The notes below the pieces were generated by a model. It made no database searches and was not told the DNA's origin. It worked only from the letters and a program-made list of their open reading frames with translations. Positions 9,084-16,888 of a stretch of 48,776 nt of DNA are shown piece by piece. Source of the stretch: Minisyncoccota bacterium (GTDB lineage Bacteria; Patescibacteriota; Minisyncoccia; Minisyncoccales; Minisyncoccaceae). The first letter of the stretch is position 1, and the number at the start of each line of letters is the position of its first letter. The stretch is from positions 1 through 48,776 of the forward strand of contig JAQUXE010000003.1 of NCBI GenBank assembly GCA_028692555.1, given 5' to 3'. The position numbers and the translations under genes are program-made.

Positions 9084-10312
9084 AAAACGGATTGAGAATT
9101 ATTACGGTTCCTCAAAAAGAAACAAAGGCAGTAACGGTTTTAGTTTTAGTTAAGACAGGATCTAAATATGAGACCAAGGAAATATCAGGAATATCTCACT
9201 TTTTAGAACATATGCTTTTTAAGGGGACTGATAAAAGAAAAGGCCCAATGGAAGTTGCGGAAGAGTTAGATAAAATTGGCGGAGAATTTAATGCTTTTAC
9301 AGGAGAAGAATATACTGGATATTATGCAAAAGTAAATCATTCTAATTTTGATATTGCGCTAGATTGGGTTTCTGATATATTTCTAAACTCAAAAATACCT
9401 AATAAAGAATTATTGAAAGAAAAAGGAGTAATCATTGAAGAAATCAATATGTACAGAGAGAATCCTATGATGTATATAAGTGACTTATGGAAGAATGTTC
9501 TTTATGGTAATCAGCCAGCAGGCTGGGATATTGCCGGTACGGCTAAAAGTGTTTCAGCAATAACGAGAAATGATATTAAAAAATATATGGATGATCATTA
9601 TACTGCAACAAACACAATAGTTTGCGTTGCTGGTAATATTGACGAAGAAAGAGCAATCGAAAAAATTAAGAAATACTTTTCAAAGATTAGCGACAAACAG
9701 TTTAAAGATAAGGTTGGTGTAATTGAAAAACAAACTAAGCCACAAGTTAAAACAATTTATAAAAAAGGAAATCAGACAAATATTGCTCTTGGAGTAAGAA
9801 GTTACGGCATGCTTCATCCTCATAAAATTACATTAGATGTGATGTCAGTAATCTTAGGCGGTTCAATGAGCTCAAGATTATTTAAAGAGGTTCGCGAAAG
9901 GCTAGGAGCAGCATACTATGTAAGAACATATAATTATAGTGATACAGATACTGGATCTCTAGTTACTTTTGCTGGGGTAGATAATAAGAAATTAGACAAA
10001 GTGATAGAAGTTATTTTAAGAGAGTACAAAAAGTTAACCAAAATAAAGGTTTCAAGCGAAGAGCTTAAAAAAGCAAAAGAGGTTATTAAGGGTAAGATTA
10101 TTTTAAAAATGGAAGCGTCTGATGTTCAAGCATCTTTTTATAGTATGCAGGAATTATTGAAAAATGATATAATCTCAATAGAAGATGTATTTAAGAAGAT
10201 TGACAATGTAACCCCAGAAGATATTATTACCGTTGCAAAAGATATTTTTAAAAATGAAAAATTAAATATGGCTTTAATAGGACCATTTAAGAATAAAGAA
10301 ATAAAGTTATGA
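9062..10312 (+). CDS. M16 family zinc metallopeptidase
   Basis: 416 aa, pitrilysin/processing-peptidase family. The inverted zinc motif HxxEH is HFLEH at residues 46-50, followed by MLFKGT, and the downstream glutamate ligand lies in KGVIIEEINMYREN near residue 125. The second half (GGSMSSRLFKEVRERLGAAYYV) carries the R/Y pair that closes over substrate peptides in M16B enzymes. About 420 aa is the usual M16B size. These act as dimers on unfolded or signal peptides. No second inactive M16 partner is adjacent, so a homodimer is expected. The gene starts inside the upstream membrane protein gene and overlaps the permease gene by 4 bp. Confidence 0.9.
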   Translation: MYRKTNLKNGLRIITVPQKETKAVTVLVLVKTGSKYETKEISGISHFLEHMLFKGTDKRKGPMEVAEELDKIGGEFNAFTGEEYTGYYAKVNHSNFDIALDWVSDIFLNSKIPNKELLKEKGVIIEEINMYRENPMMYISDLWKNVLYGNQPAGWDIAGTAKSVSAITRNDIKKYMDDHYTATNTIVCVAGNIDEERAIEKIKKYFSKISDKQFKDKVGVIEKQTKPQVKTIYKKGNQTNIALGVRSYGMLHPHKITLDVMSVILGGSMSSRLFKEVRERLGAAYYVRTYNYSDTDTGSLVTFAGVDNKKLDKVIEVILREYKKLTKIKVSSEELKKAKEVIKGKIILKMEASDVQASFYSMQELLKNDIISIEDVFKKIDNVTPEDIITVAKDIFKNEKLNMALIGPFKNKEIKL

Positions 10313-11304
10313 CTAAAATAGACATATCATGGCAAACAATTTTTAAGATTGTTTTTGTAATACTTCTTTTTTACACAGTTTTTCTTTTAAAAAGTATAAT
10401 CGGTTGGGTTGTCTTAGGTCTTGTAATATCAATTCTTGTTAATCCTCTTGTTGATTTCTTGAAAATCAACAGAGTGGCTTCTTCGGTAATCGTTTATTCT
10501 TTGCTCTTATTTATCTTGGGACTTTTTATATTCATAATAGTTCCACCGTTGGTTATTGAGATTCAATCATTTAGTAATGTTTTTGGAGACTATTTCAAAG
10601 AAATACCAGTATTTCTAAGCCAAATAGGACTTGATTATTCTCCTAAAGGTTTTTATGACCTAGGGGCTCAATTTAATGAAACATTAATTAAAATATCTTC
10701 TAATATTTTTAATATTTTTGCAGGACTATTTGGAAGTATTTTTGCAGGGATTACTGTTTTTACATTGGCGTTGTTTTTCTCCATCGAGAAGCTCGACATT
10801 CTTAAGGGAATTAGAATGATTACTCCTAAAAAGCTTGAAGAGCAGGTATTAGACAGGTGGGAAAGAAGTCAAAAGCATGTTGTTGGGTGGTTTGGTAGTA
10901 GAATCATATCTTCTATATTCATAGGTGTTGCGACTTTTGTCTTTTGTGTAATATTAGACATTAAGTTTGCTTTAATCTGGGGACTATTAGCTGGAATATT
11001 AAATATTATTCCAATGATTGGTCCAATTGTTGCTGGAGTGCTTGTTGCTCTATTTGTTTTATTTGATTCACTTCCTAAGGCAATATTAATTACAGTTTTC
11101 TCAGTTATTATTCAGCAGATTGAAAGTCATGTTTTAATGCCTATATTAACTAAAAAGATAAATGGTTTGCCAATTTCATTAGTTCTAATTTCTATTTTGA
11201 TTGGAGGTGTGCTATGGGGCATCATGGGTGCTATTCTAGCGATTCCTGTTGCAGGTATACTTTTCGAAAGTGCAAGAGATTATTTTAAAAGTAAGAAAGA
11301 ATGA
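10309..11304 (+). CDS. AI-2E family (PerM-like) transporter
   Basis: 331 aa integral membrane protein. Hydrophobic helices occur near residues 10-40, 60-82, 140-160, 205-250, 255-275 and 290-320, with the soluble loop between 85 and 135 typical of the family. The signature region GLLAGILNIIPMIGPIVAGV and the following QQIESHVLMPILTKKINGLP are strongly diagnostic of AI-2E/PerM/YdiK permeases. Family members export diverse small solutes or act as ion antiporters, so the substrate is unknown. It overlaps both neighbours by 4 bp. Confidence 0.9.
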   Translation: MTKIDISWQTIFKIVFVILLFYTVFLLKSIIGWVVLGLVISILVNPLVDFLKINRVASSVIVYSLLLFILGLFIFIIVPPLVIEIQSFSNVFGDYFKEIPVFLSQIGLDYSPKGFYDLGAQFNETLIKISSNIFNIFAGLFGSIFAGITVFTLALFFSIEKLDILKGIRMITPKKLEEQVLDRWERSQKHVVGWFGSRIISSIFIGVATFVFCVILDIKFALIWGLLAGILNIIPMIGPIVAGVLVALFVLFDSLPKAILITVFSVIIQQIESHVLMPILTKKINGLPISLVLISILIGGVLWGIMGAILAIPVAGILFESARDYFKSKKE

Positions 11305-12731
11305 AAAAAGTTTTTGTTTCTACATCGATTCCATTTGTTAATGCGTCGCCTCATCTAGGTCATGCGTTAGAATTTGTTCAAGCAGATGTGATTGCTAGAC
11401 ATCACAGATTATTGGGGGATGATGTTTTCTTTTTGTCAGGAACTGATGAGAATAGTTTGAAAAATGTAAGGAGTGCTGAGAATACAGGTGAAGAAGTTTC
11501 TGATTTTGTTTACAAGAATTATCTTAATTTCTATAACTTAAAAGATAGTTTAAATATTAGTTTTGATGATTTTATAAGGACAACTGAGAAAAGACATTCT
11601 GACGGAGCACAAAAGCTTTGGAATGCTTGCAAAAAAGATATATACAAGAAAAAATACAGTGGTCTTTATTGTGTTGGTTGCGAAGAATATTATAAAGAAG
11701 ATGAGCTTGTTGATGGATTATGTCCTGACCATAAGGTGGCGCCAGAATTAATTGAAGAAGAGAACTACTTTTTTAAATTGTCTGATCATCAAGACAAAAT
11801 AAAAGAATTAATTGAAAAAGATGAGGTTAAAATTATACCTCAATCAAGAAAAAATGAAATACTTAGTTTCATTAATTCTGGGTTACAGGACTTTTGCATA
11901 TCAAGAACAAGCGAAAGAGCAAGGGGCTGGGGGATAGATGTTCCTCAGGATAGTTCTCAAAAAATGTGGGTTTGGTTTGATGCCTTGTCAAACTATATTA
12001 ATGCTTTGGGATATGGTAGTAATGACGAATCGAAGTTTTTAGAGTTTTGGCAGAATAATGATTTTAAAATACACGTAATAGGAAAGGGAATAAATAGGTT
12101 CCACTCTGTTTATTGGCTTGCAATGTTACTTTCAGCAGGGATTACCCTTCCTAAGACATTATTTGTTCACGGCTATATCACAGTTGATAGTCAAAAAATG
12201 TCAAAAAGCTTAGGCAATGTCATTAATTCATCTGAGTTGGTAGAAAAATATGGAATTGATGCTGTAAGATATTTTCTACTAAGAGAAATCCCAGCGCTGG
12301 GAGATGGAGATTTTACTTTTGAAAAGTTTGAAAAAAGATATAACTCTGATCTAGCTGGAGGAATAGGTAATTTATTATCAAGAACGATTGCAATGATAAA
12401 TAAGAAAAATATTGTTTTTGATAGAGAGCCAGAAGTGAGATTCCTTAACAAGGTTCAAGAAGTAGAAGATAAGCTCAAAGATAATTTTATACAATTCAAT
12501 GAGTCCCTTAGTGAAATTTGGGAGATAGTTTCTTTTTGCGATAAATATATTGAGGAAAAGAAGCCATGGACCGTTGATGATGAAAATGAAAACAAGATTA
12601 TTTTTTCTAATATTATATATTCACTAAAGAACGTATCTCGAATGTTAAAGCCATTCTTGCCTGAGACCGCAGACAAAATGGAAGAGCAAATTAAAACACT
12701 AAAAGCAGAGCCATTGTTCCCAAGGATATGA
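11301..12731 (+). CDS. metG: Methionine-tRNA ligase, short form
   Basis: 476 aa, class I synthetase charging initiator and elongator tRNA-Met. HIGH is HLGH at 18-21 in PFVNASPHLGH, and KMSKS is exact at 299-303 followed by LGNVI. A zinc-binding insertion is visible as CVGC then CPDH near 125-150. There is no C-terminal tRNA-binding (EMAP-like) domain, consistent with the compact monomeric form. It overlaps tatD by 4 bp (ATGA). Confidence 0.95.
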   Translation: MKKVFVSTSIPFVNASPHLGHALEFVQADVIARHHRLLGDDVFFLSGTDENSLKNVRSAENTGEEVSDFVYKNYLNFYNLKDSLNISFDDFIRTTEKRHSDGAQKLWNACKKDIYKKKYSGLYCVGCEEYYKEDELVDGLCPDHKVAPELIEEENYFFKLSDHQDKIKELIEKDEVKIIPQSRKNEILSFINSGLQDFCISRTSERARGWGIDVPQDSSQKMWVWFDALSNYINALGYGSNDESKFLEFWQNNDFKIHVIGKGINRFHSVYWLAMLLSAGITLPKTLFVHGYITVDSQKMSKSLGNVINSSELVEKYGIDAVRYFLLREIPALGDGDFTFEKFEKRYNSDLAGGIGNLLSRTIAMINKKNIVFDREPEVRFLNKVQEVEDKLKDNFIQFNESLSEIWEIVSFCDKYIEEKKPWTVDDENENKIIFSNIIYSLKNVSRMLKPFLPETADKMEEQIKTLKAEPLFPRI

Positions 12732-13522
12732 TAATTGACACCCACGCACATCTTAACTTTATTGAATTTAATAATGATAGAGAGGAATTAATTGATAAAT
12801 TAATCAAAAGTAATTATCAAATAATTAATATTGGAACAAATAAGGAAAGTTCAAGAGAATGCGTTTCTTTATCAAGGCATGGTGTTTATGCTTCAGTCGG
12901 TCTTCATCCATTGAATGTAGAATCAAAGTTAAAAATTAAAGGGGAAATAGAAAAAAAAGAAGATAATTTTGATTATGATTATTATAAGAAGTTATCGGAG
13001 AATAATGGTGTGGTTGCGATAGGAGAAGCAGGTCTCGATTATTGGTATAAGCCAAAAGGAACGGCAAGAAAAGAAGAATATATTAGTAAGCAAAAAGAAG
13101 TACTTGAAAAACAATTGGATTTGGCTAAGGAAGTTAACCTACCAATAATTATTCATTGTAGGAGTGCTTTTGATGATTTAATTGAAATACTATCTAGAAA
13201 GAACATTCCTGGAGTAGTTCATTGCTTTACGGGAACAAAGGAAAATGCAGAAAAGTTATTAAAGCTGGGCTACTATTTTGGAATTAATGGGATTATCTTT
13301 AAAGTTGACTTAAAGGACTCAATCAAGGCAATTCCTTTAGAAAGAATGCTGCTGGAAACAGATTGTCCATACTTGTCTCCACCTAATTTTGAAGAAAGGA
13401 ACTGTCCTTTTTCAATAGATTTAATTATTGATGAAATATCAAGAATTAAGGGTGTATCAAGGAAGGAAATAATTGATAAAACTACGATTAACGCTAAGAA
13501 TCTTTTTAAAATTGATTATTAA
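12728..13522 (+). CDS. tatD: TatD family metal-dependent hydrolase
   Basis: 264 aa. TIM-barrel amidohydrolase with the TatD metal ligands: DTHAHLNF at residues 4-11, GEAGLDYW near 98, IIHCR near 140, VHCFTGT near 165 and LLETDCPYLSP near 213. The family has 3'-5' DNase activity; its in vivo role is DNA repair or processing. The terminal 64 bp of this gene (13444-13507, encoding part of the C-terminal helix) is repeated at 13916-13979, see the repeat entries. The stop codon is followed by a hairpin at 13543-13562. Confidence 0.95.
   Translation: MIIDTHAHLNFIEFNNDREELIDKLIKSNYQIINIGTNKESSRECVSLSRHGVYASVGLHPLNVESKLKIKGEIEKKEDNFDYDYYKKLSENNGVVAIGEAGLDYWYKPKGTARKEEYISKQKEVLEKQLDLAKEVNLPIIIHCRSAFDDLIEILSRKNIPGVVHCFTGTKENAEKLLKLGYYFGINGIIFKVDLKDSIKAIPLERMLLETDCPYLSPPNFEERNCPFSIDLIIDEISRIKGVSRKEIIDKTTINAKNLFKIDY
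13444..13507 (+). repeat. Direct repeat copy 1 (tatD 3' end)
   Basis: 64 bp inside the tatD 3' end, matching 13916-13979 with one mismatch (AAT versus AAC near the end). It is the upstream boundary of a roughly 470-bp unit containing the only long non-coding stretch in the window. Confidence 0.9.
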
Positions 13523-13542
13523 TTATTGTATTTAGAATAAAG

Positions 13543-13562
13543 AATAGGCATTGGTGCCTATT
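13543..13562 (+). terminator. Hairpin after tatD, possible terminator
   Basis: AATAGGCA, loop TTGG, TGCCTATT: a perfect 8-bp stem 20 nt past the tatD stop codon. It lacks a clear T tract (GAATATATTGTTG follows), so termination is uncertain; it may instead protect the 3' end of the long operon mRNA. Confidence 0.45.
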
Positions 13563-13625
13563 GAATATATTGTTGTCCTGCTTGATCAATAAGATGCAAT
13601 TATCTAATTTCTTTTAAAAGATTCA

Positions 13626-13653
13626 TTGACATATAACAAGGGGGGGGTATTCT
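13626..13653 (+). promoter_or_regulatory. Promoter-like sequence with a G8 run in the spacer
   Basis: A consensus TTGACA (13626-13631) and TATTCT (13648-13653) are 16 bp apart, and the last 8 bp of the spacer (13640-13647) are all G. No open reading frame follows closely (the nearest ATG at about 13672 ends after three codons). Possibly a relic or a short RNA promoter. Confidence 0.25.
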
Positions 13654-13690
13654 TAAGATAGATAATTAATATGAAGCATTGATTAATCTT

Positions 13691-13846
13691 TTACCCTTGG
13701 GCTTTTTCCTTCTCTTTTATTATTTTAATGCAAGGACTATTTGTTTCTAATGGTGAGATGCCCTTTATCTGTCTTGCTATTCAGTCCAATTCTTCCTTTA
13801 CCACTTTGCTCTGTATTTCTACACTCCTCCATATATACCTTTTCTT
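13691..13846 (-). pseudogene. Degenerate minus-strand reading frame with an internal TGA
   Basis: Read on the minus strand from 13846 to 13691, 52 codons are open apart from one TGA at 13783-13781. The two halves read as a plausible hydrophilic helical protein end (SVEIQSKVVKEELD, stop, IARQIKGISPLETNSP, then a Lys/Glu-rich tail ending in AQG). There is no start codon in frame and an upstream TAG. It is best explained as a gene remnant; the rest of the window shows no sign of TGA being read as sense. The family is not recognised. Confidence 0.25.
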
Positions 13847-13915
13847 CTAATTTAAGTACATTGACTTGCTTAATTGTTTTACCACTTTGCATCGTCTTAT
13901 CCCTTCTTTTCTTGT

Positions 13916-13979
13916 AATTAAGGGTGTATCAAGGAAGGAAATAATTGATAAAACTACGATTAACGCTAAGAACCTTTTT
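13916..13979 (+). repeat. Direct repeat copy 2 (tatD 3' end)
   Basis: 63 of 64 bases match 13444-13507. The tatD reading frame stays open through this copy and runs on, in frame, through a hydrophobic stretch into the MNT gene, so a chimeric frame exists from 13866; I do not take that as the real gene. Confidence 0.9.
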
Positions 13980-14011
13980 GGGATATGGGTATTTCTTTTT
14001 GCATTGATTTT

Positions 14012-14020
14012 TGTTATAAT
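14012..14020 (+). promoter_or_regulatory. Extended -10 leaderless promoter of the MNT gene
   Basis: TGTTATAAT (TGn plus a consensus -10 at 14015-14020) ends 7 nt before the ATG at 14028. No good -35 box is present; TTTCTT at 13992-13997 is at the right 17-bp distance. The transcript would start at or one base before the start codon. Confidence 0.5.
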
Positions 14021-14027
14021 AATTATA

Positions 14028-14318
14028 ATGAATAAAGAGGTAAGAAAAATACAATTAGAAATAATACCAATTTTTGAAAAGCACCAAGTTAAAAAAGCAT
14101 CTGTTTTTGGCTCTTTTGCTCGCGGTGAAAGTAATAAGAATAGTGATATAGATATGCTAGTTGAGCTTGAAAAAGGTAAAACGTTGCTTGATTTGATTGG
14201 TCTAGAGATGGATATAGAGAAGAAAGTAAAAAGAAGAATAGATTTGATAACTTTTAAATCTATAAATCCTTTAATTAAGAAAAACATACTTAGGGATGAA
14301 GTCATGATCTATAATTAA
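14028..14318 (+). CDS. Minimal nucleotidyltransferase (MNT/MntA-like)
   Basis: 96 aa. Pol-beta-type nucleotidyltransferase fold with the signature GSFARGESNKNSDIDMLVE at residues 28-46 (G-S then the two catalytic Asp of DID) and a third acidic position in KRRIDLIT near 71. Such small proteins are normally the MNT half of MNT-HEPN toxin-antitoxin pairs, where they adenylylate and silence a HEPN RNase. No HEPN gene is next to it: the following gene is a small membrane protein and leuS. The start is set by the promoter spacing and by family length; a longer frame from 13866 runs through the tatD repeat and is rejected. Confidence 0.8.
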   Translation: MNKEVRKIQLEIIPIFEKHQVKKASVFGSFARGESNKNSDIDMLVELEKGKTLLDLIGLEMDIEKKVKRRIDLITFKSINPLIKKNILRDEVMIYN

Positions 14319-14351
14319 AGATAATGGTATATCCTTAAAACAAAAACATTT

Positions 14352-14567
14352 ATGATAGATATAGATATAAAATATATATTAAACATATTAAGAGCATTCT
14401 TGTTTGGTCTTGCTGTGGGATATTCAATCTCTTTCTTTTTTAGGTATTTTAAACCAATCGCGGAGAAATTATTGGGTGGCAAGAGAATAAATGTTGATTT
14501 GTGGTGGTGGACAGGAATAGTTATATCAATTGTTTTGGGAATTTTATCAACATTACTTCTTTTATGA
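14352..14567 (+). CDS. Small membrane protein, two helices
   Basis: 71 aa, family not recognised. Two hydrophobic helices (residues about 11-28 and 52-71) flank a short basic cytoplasmic or external loop with KPIAEKLLGGKRINVDLWWW. It ends with an ATGA overlap with leuS, which supports both this gene and the leuS start at 14564. No clear promoter or ribosome binding site; TATAAT at 14310-14315 lacks a -35 partner. It is probably the first gene of the leuS-glmS run. Confidence 0.55.
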   Translation: MIDIDIKYILNILRAFLFGLAVGYSISFFFRYFKPIAEKLLGGKRINVDLWWWTGIVISIVLGILSTLLLL

Positions 14568-16888
14568 AATACGACTTTAATAAAATTGAAAAGAAGTGGC
14601 AAGATTATTGGGAAAATAATAATTGCTACAAAACAGATACTAATTTAGATAAGCCAAAGCTATATGTTTTAGACATGTTTCCTTATCCATCAGGAGAAGG
14701 TATTCATGTTGGCCACTTAAAGGGCTATGTAGCTACTGATATTTATTCAAGATACAAAAGATTAAAAGGTTTTAATGTGTTGCATCCTATGGGTTGGGAT
14801 GCTTTTGGTCTTCCAGCAGAAAACTATGCTATTAAGCATGGTATTCATCCTAAGATAACAACTAAGAAGAATATAGACAATATTAAAAGACAGATGATGG
14901 ATGCCGGGCTTAGTTATGATTGGGACAGAGAAATTAATACAACCGATAAAGATTATTACAAATGGACTCAATGGATATTTGTTAAGCTTTTTGAAAATGG
15001 ATTGGCTTACAAAAAGATGCTTCCTATTAATTGGTGTCCATCTTGTAAAACTGGATTAGCAAACGAAGAAGTTGTTGATGGGAAATGTGAAAGATGTGGA
15101 ACATTAACCACAAAGAAAGATATTGATCAGTGGGTCTTGAAAATTACCGATTATGCGGAGCAATTATTAGACGGACTAGATGATATTGATTGGCCTGACA
15201 AGATTAAAGAAATGCAGAAGAATTGGATTGGCAAAAGCGAGGGATTTGAGTTTGATTTTAAAATTGAAGATAAGTTAGTTTCTGTTTTTACAACAAGGAT
15301 TGATACTTTATTTGGTTGCACTTATCTTGTTTTGTCCCCTGAACATCCATTAGTTGATGAGATTAATTTTGAGAATAAAGATGAGGTTAGTGGATATATA
15401 GAAAAAGCAAAAAACAAAAGCGAAAGAGAAAGAATTGCTGAAGTAAAAGACAAGACGGGAGTTGAGTTAAAGGGCATTAAAGCAATAAACCCTATTAACG
15501 GTAAAGAAGTTCCTGTTTTTATTGCTGATTATGTTTTGTCTAATTATGGAACAGGAGCAATTATGGCTGTTCCAGCACATGACGAAAGAGATTATGATTT
15601 TGCTAAGAAATATAATTTAGAAATTACTGAAGTTGTAAAAGATGATATATTAATTAATTCTTCTCAATTTAATGGATTAACTTCAGAAAAAGCAAAAGAA
15701 GAAATAGGGAAACACCTAGGAGCAACAAAGAAGATAAATTACAAATTAAGAGATTGGCTTTTTTCTAGACAAAGATATTGGGGCGAACCAATACCGATAA
15801 TAAACTGCTCTAAGTGCGGACCTGTAGTAGAAACAAATTTACCACTCGAGCTGCCTGAGGTAGAAAAATATGAACCAACAGGAACAGGAGATTCTCCATT
15901 AGCAGGAATTGAATCTTGGGTTAATGTTACTTGCCCTAAGTGCGGAGGCAATGCCAAGAGAGAAACAAATACAATGCCCCAATGGGCTGGTTCTTGCTGG
16001 TATTATTTTAGATATTTAGATAATAAAAATGATGATAGTTTTGTTGGTAAAGAATTAGAGGAAAAGTGGTTGCCAGTTGATCTATATGTTGGAGGAGCTG
16101 AGCATGCAGTATTACATTTACTGTACGCTCGTTTTTGGCATAAGTTTTTGTTTAATATTGGTTATGCGTCAACAAAAGAACCATTTTATAAGTTGAGAAA
16201 TATTGGTTTAGTTTTAGCTTATGATGGTCAAAAAATGAGCAAGTCAAAAGGAAATGTTGTTTCTCCTGATGAAGTTATTAAAAACTATGGAGCAGATACG
16301 CTAAGGATATATGAAATGTTTATGGGTCCATTTGAGCAAGCAATTCAATGGAATGAGCAGGGACTGAAAGGAGTTAATAGATTTTTAAATAAGCTTTGGG
16401 GGATAGAAGTTAAAGAAGAAAGTTCTCCTGAGGTTGTAATTTATGTAGACAAGATGATTAATAGGATCGAGAATGAATTAGAGAAAATGAAATTCAACAC
16501 ACCAATTGCTTTTTTAATGGAGTTTATTGATTTTGTTTCAAGGCACGACTTAGGAAAAAAAGAAATGGAAAAAATATTAATAGTTTTTTCTGTTTTTGCT
16601 CCTCATTTTTCAGAAGAATTATGGGAAAGATTGGGCAATAAAGAAAGTATTTTAAAACAGCAATGGCCCAATGTTAATTTAGTAGAAGACGAAGAATTTT
16701 CTTTAATGATTCAAGTTAATGGAAAGCTTAGAGATAAAGATGTCTTTAATAGTAACATATCAAAAGAAGAATTAATTGAGGAAGTTAAGAAAAGAGAAAA
16801 GATTAAAAAATGGATAGACGATAAGGAAATTGAAGACATAGTTTATGTTCCTAAAAGATTAATAAATATAGTATTATGTGCGGAATAG
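14564..16888 (+). CDS. leuS: Leucine-tRNA ligase
   Basis: 774 aa, class I synthetase charging tRNA-Leu. HIGH is HVGH at residues 48-51 in PYPSGEGIHVGH, followed by WDAFGLPAENYAI. The CP1 editing domain contains VFTTRIDTLFG and the conserved TGAIMAVPAHDERDYDFA. KMSKS is exact at 557-561 (KMSKSKGNVVSP). Cys pairs in the connective region (CPSC/CERC near 167-188, and CSKC/CPKC further on) suggest zinc ribbons. The start at 14564 is chosen over an upstream in-frame ATG at 14501, because it overlaps the previous stop by ATGA and gives the normal N-terminus KYDFNKIEKKWQ. It overlaps glmS by 13 bp. Confidence 0.95.
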   Translation: MKYDFNKIEKKWQDYWENNNCYKTDTNLDKPKLYVLDMFPYPSGEGIHVGHLKGYVATDIYSRYKRLKGFNVLHPMGWDAFGLPAENYAIKHGIHPKITTKKNIDNIKRQMMDAGLSYDWDREINTTDKDYYKWTQWIFVKLFENGLAYKKMLPINWCPSCKTGLANEEVVDGKCERCGTLTTKKDIDQWVLKITDYAEQLLDGLDDIDWPDKIKEMQKNWIGKSEGFEFDFKIEDKLVSVFTTRIDTLFGCTYLVLSPEHPLVDEINFENKDEVSGYIEKAKNKSERERIAEVKDKTGVELKGIKAINPINGKEVPVFIADYVLSNYGTGAIMAVPAHDERDYDFAKKYNLEITEVVKDDILINSSQFNGLTSEKAKEEIGKHLGATKKINYKLRDWLFSRQRYWGEPIPIINCSKCGPVVETNLPLELPEVEKYEPTGTGDSPLAGIESWVNVTCPKCGGNAKRETNTMPQWAGSCWYYFRYLDNKNDDSFVGKELEEKWLPVDLYVGGAEHAVLHLLYARFWHKFLFNIGYASTKEPFYKLRNIGLVLAYDGQKMSKSKGNVVSPDEVIKNYGADTLRIYEMFMGPFEQAIQWNEQGLKGVNRFLNKLWGIEVKEESSPEVVIYVDKMINRIENELEKMKFNTPIAFLMEFIDFVSRHDLGKKEMEKILIVFSVFAPHFSEELWERLGNKESILKQQWPNVNLVEDEEFSLMIQVNGKLRDKDVFNSNISKEELIEEVKKREKIKKWIDDKEIEDIVYVPKRLINIVLCAE

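Larger units (their letters stand above)
13523..14027. other. Gene-free stretch between tatD and the MNT gene
   Basis: 505 bp with no convincing intact gene. It holds a hairpin (13543-13562), a promoter-like TTGACA/TATTCT pair with a run of eight Gs between them (13626-13653), a pyrimidine-rich section on the plus strand (about 13690-13915), a degenerate minus-strand reading frame, the second copy of the tatD 3' end (13916-13979) and the promoter of the next gene. Coding plus strands elsewhere in the window are purine-rich, so the pyrimidine bias suggests remnants of minus-strand coding. Confidence 0.7.

Noticed and set aside
13781-13783. TGA read as an amino acid (alternative genetic code)
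   Set aside because: Confident genes use TGA as stop (for example at the ATGA overlaps), and no in-frame TGA occurs inside any conserved gene here.
13737-13892. 51-aa minus-strand ORF in the tatD-MNT gap
   Set aside because: It has an ATG and stop but no ribosome binding site, no recognisable domain, and competes with the degenerate frame in another phase; treated as chance.
13444-13979. CRISPR array or integrative element with att sites
   Set aside because: Only two repeat copies, no spacers of regular length, no cas genes and no integrase.
13847-14305. 152-aa minus-strand ORF opposite the MNT gene
   Set aside because: It is the antisense shadow of a clear nucleotidyltransferase gene and has no family features.
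13866-14318. Longer MNT gene starting upstream through the tatD repeat (150 aa)
   Set aside because: The first 54 codons come from the duplicated tatD end and a hydrophobic junk stretch. The consensus -10 box 7 nt before 14028 and family length favour the short form.
14501-14563. N-terminal extension of leuS
   Set aside because: It lies wholly inside the small membrane protein gene and does not match the LeuRS N-terminus; the ATGA start at 14564 fits.
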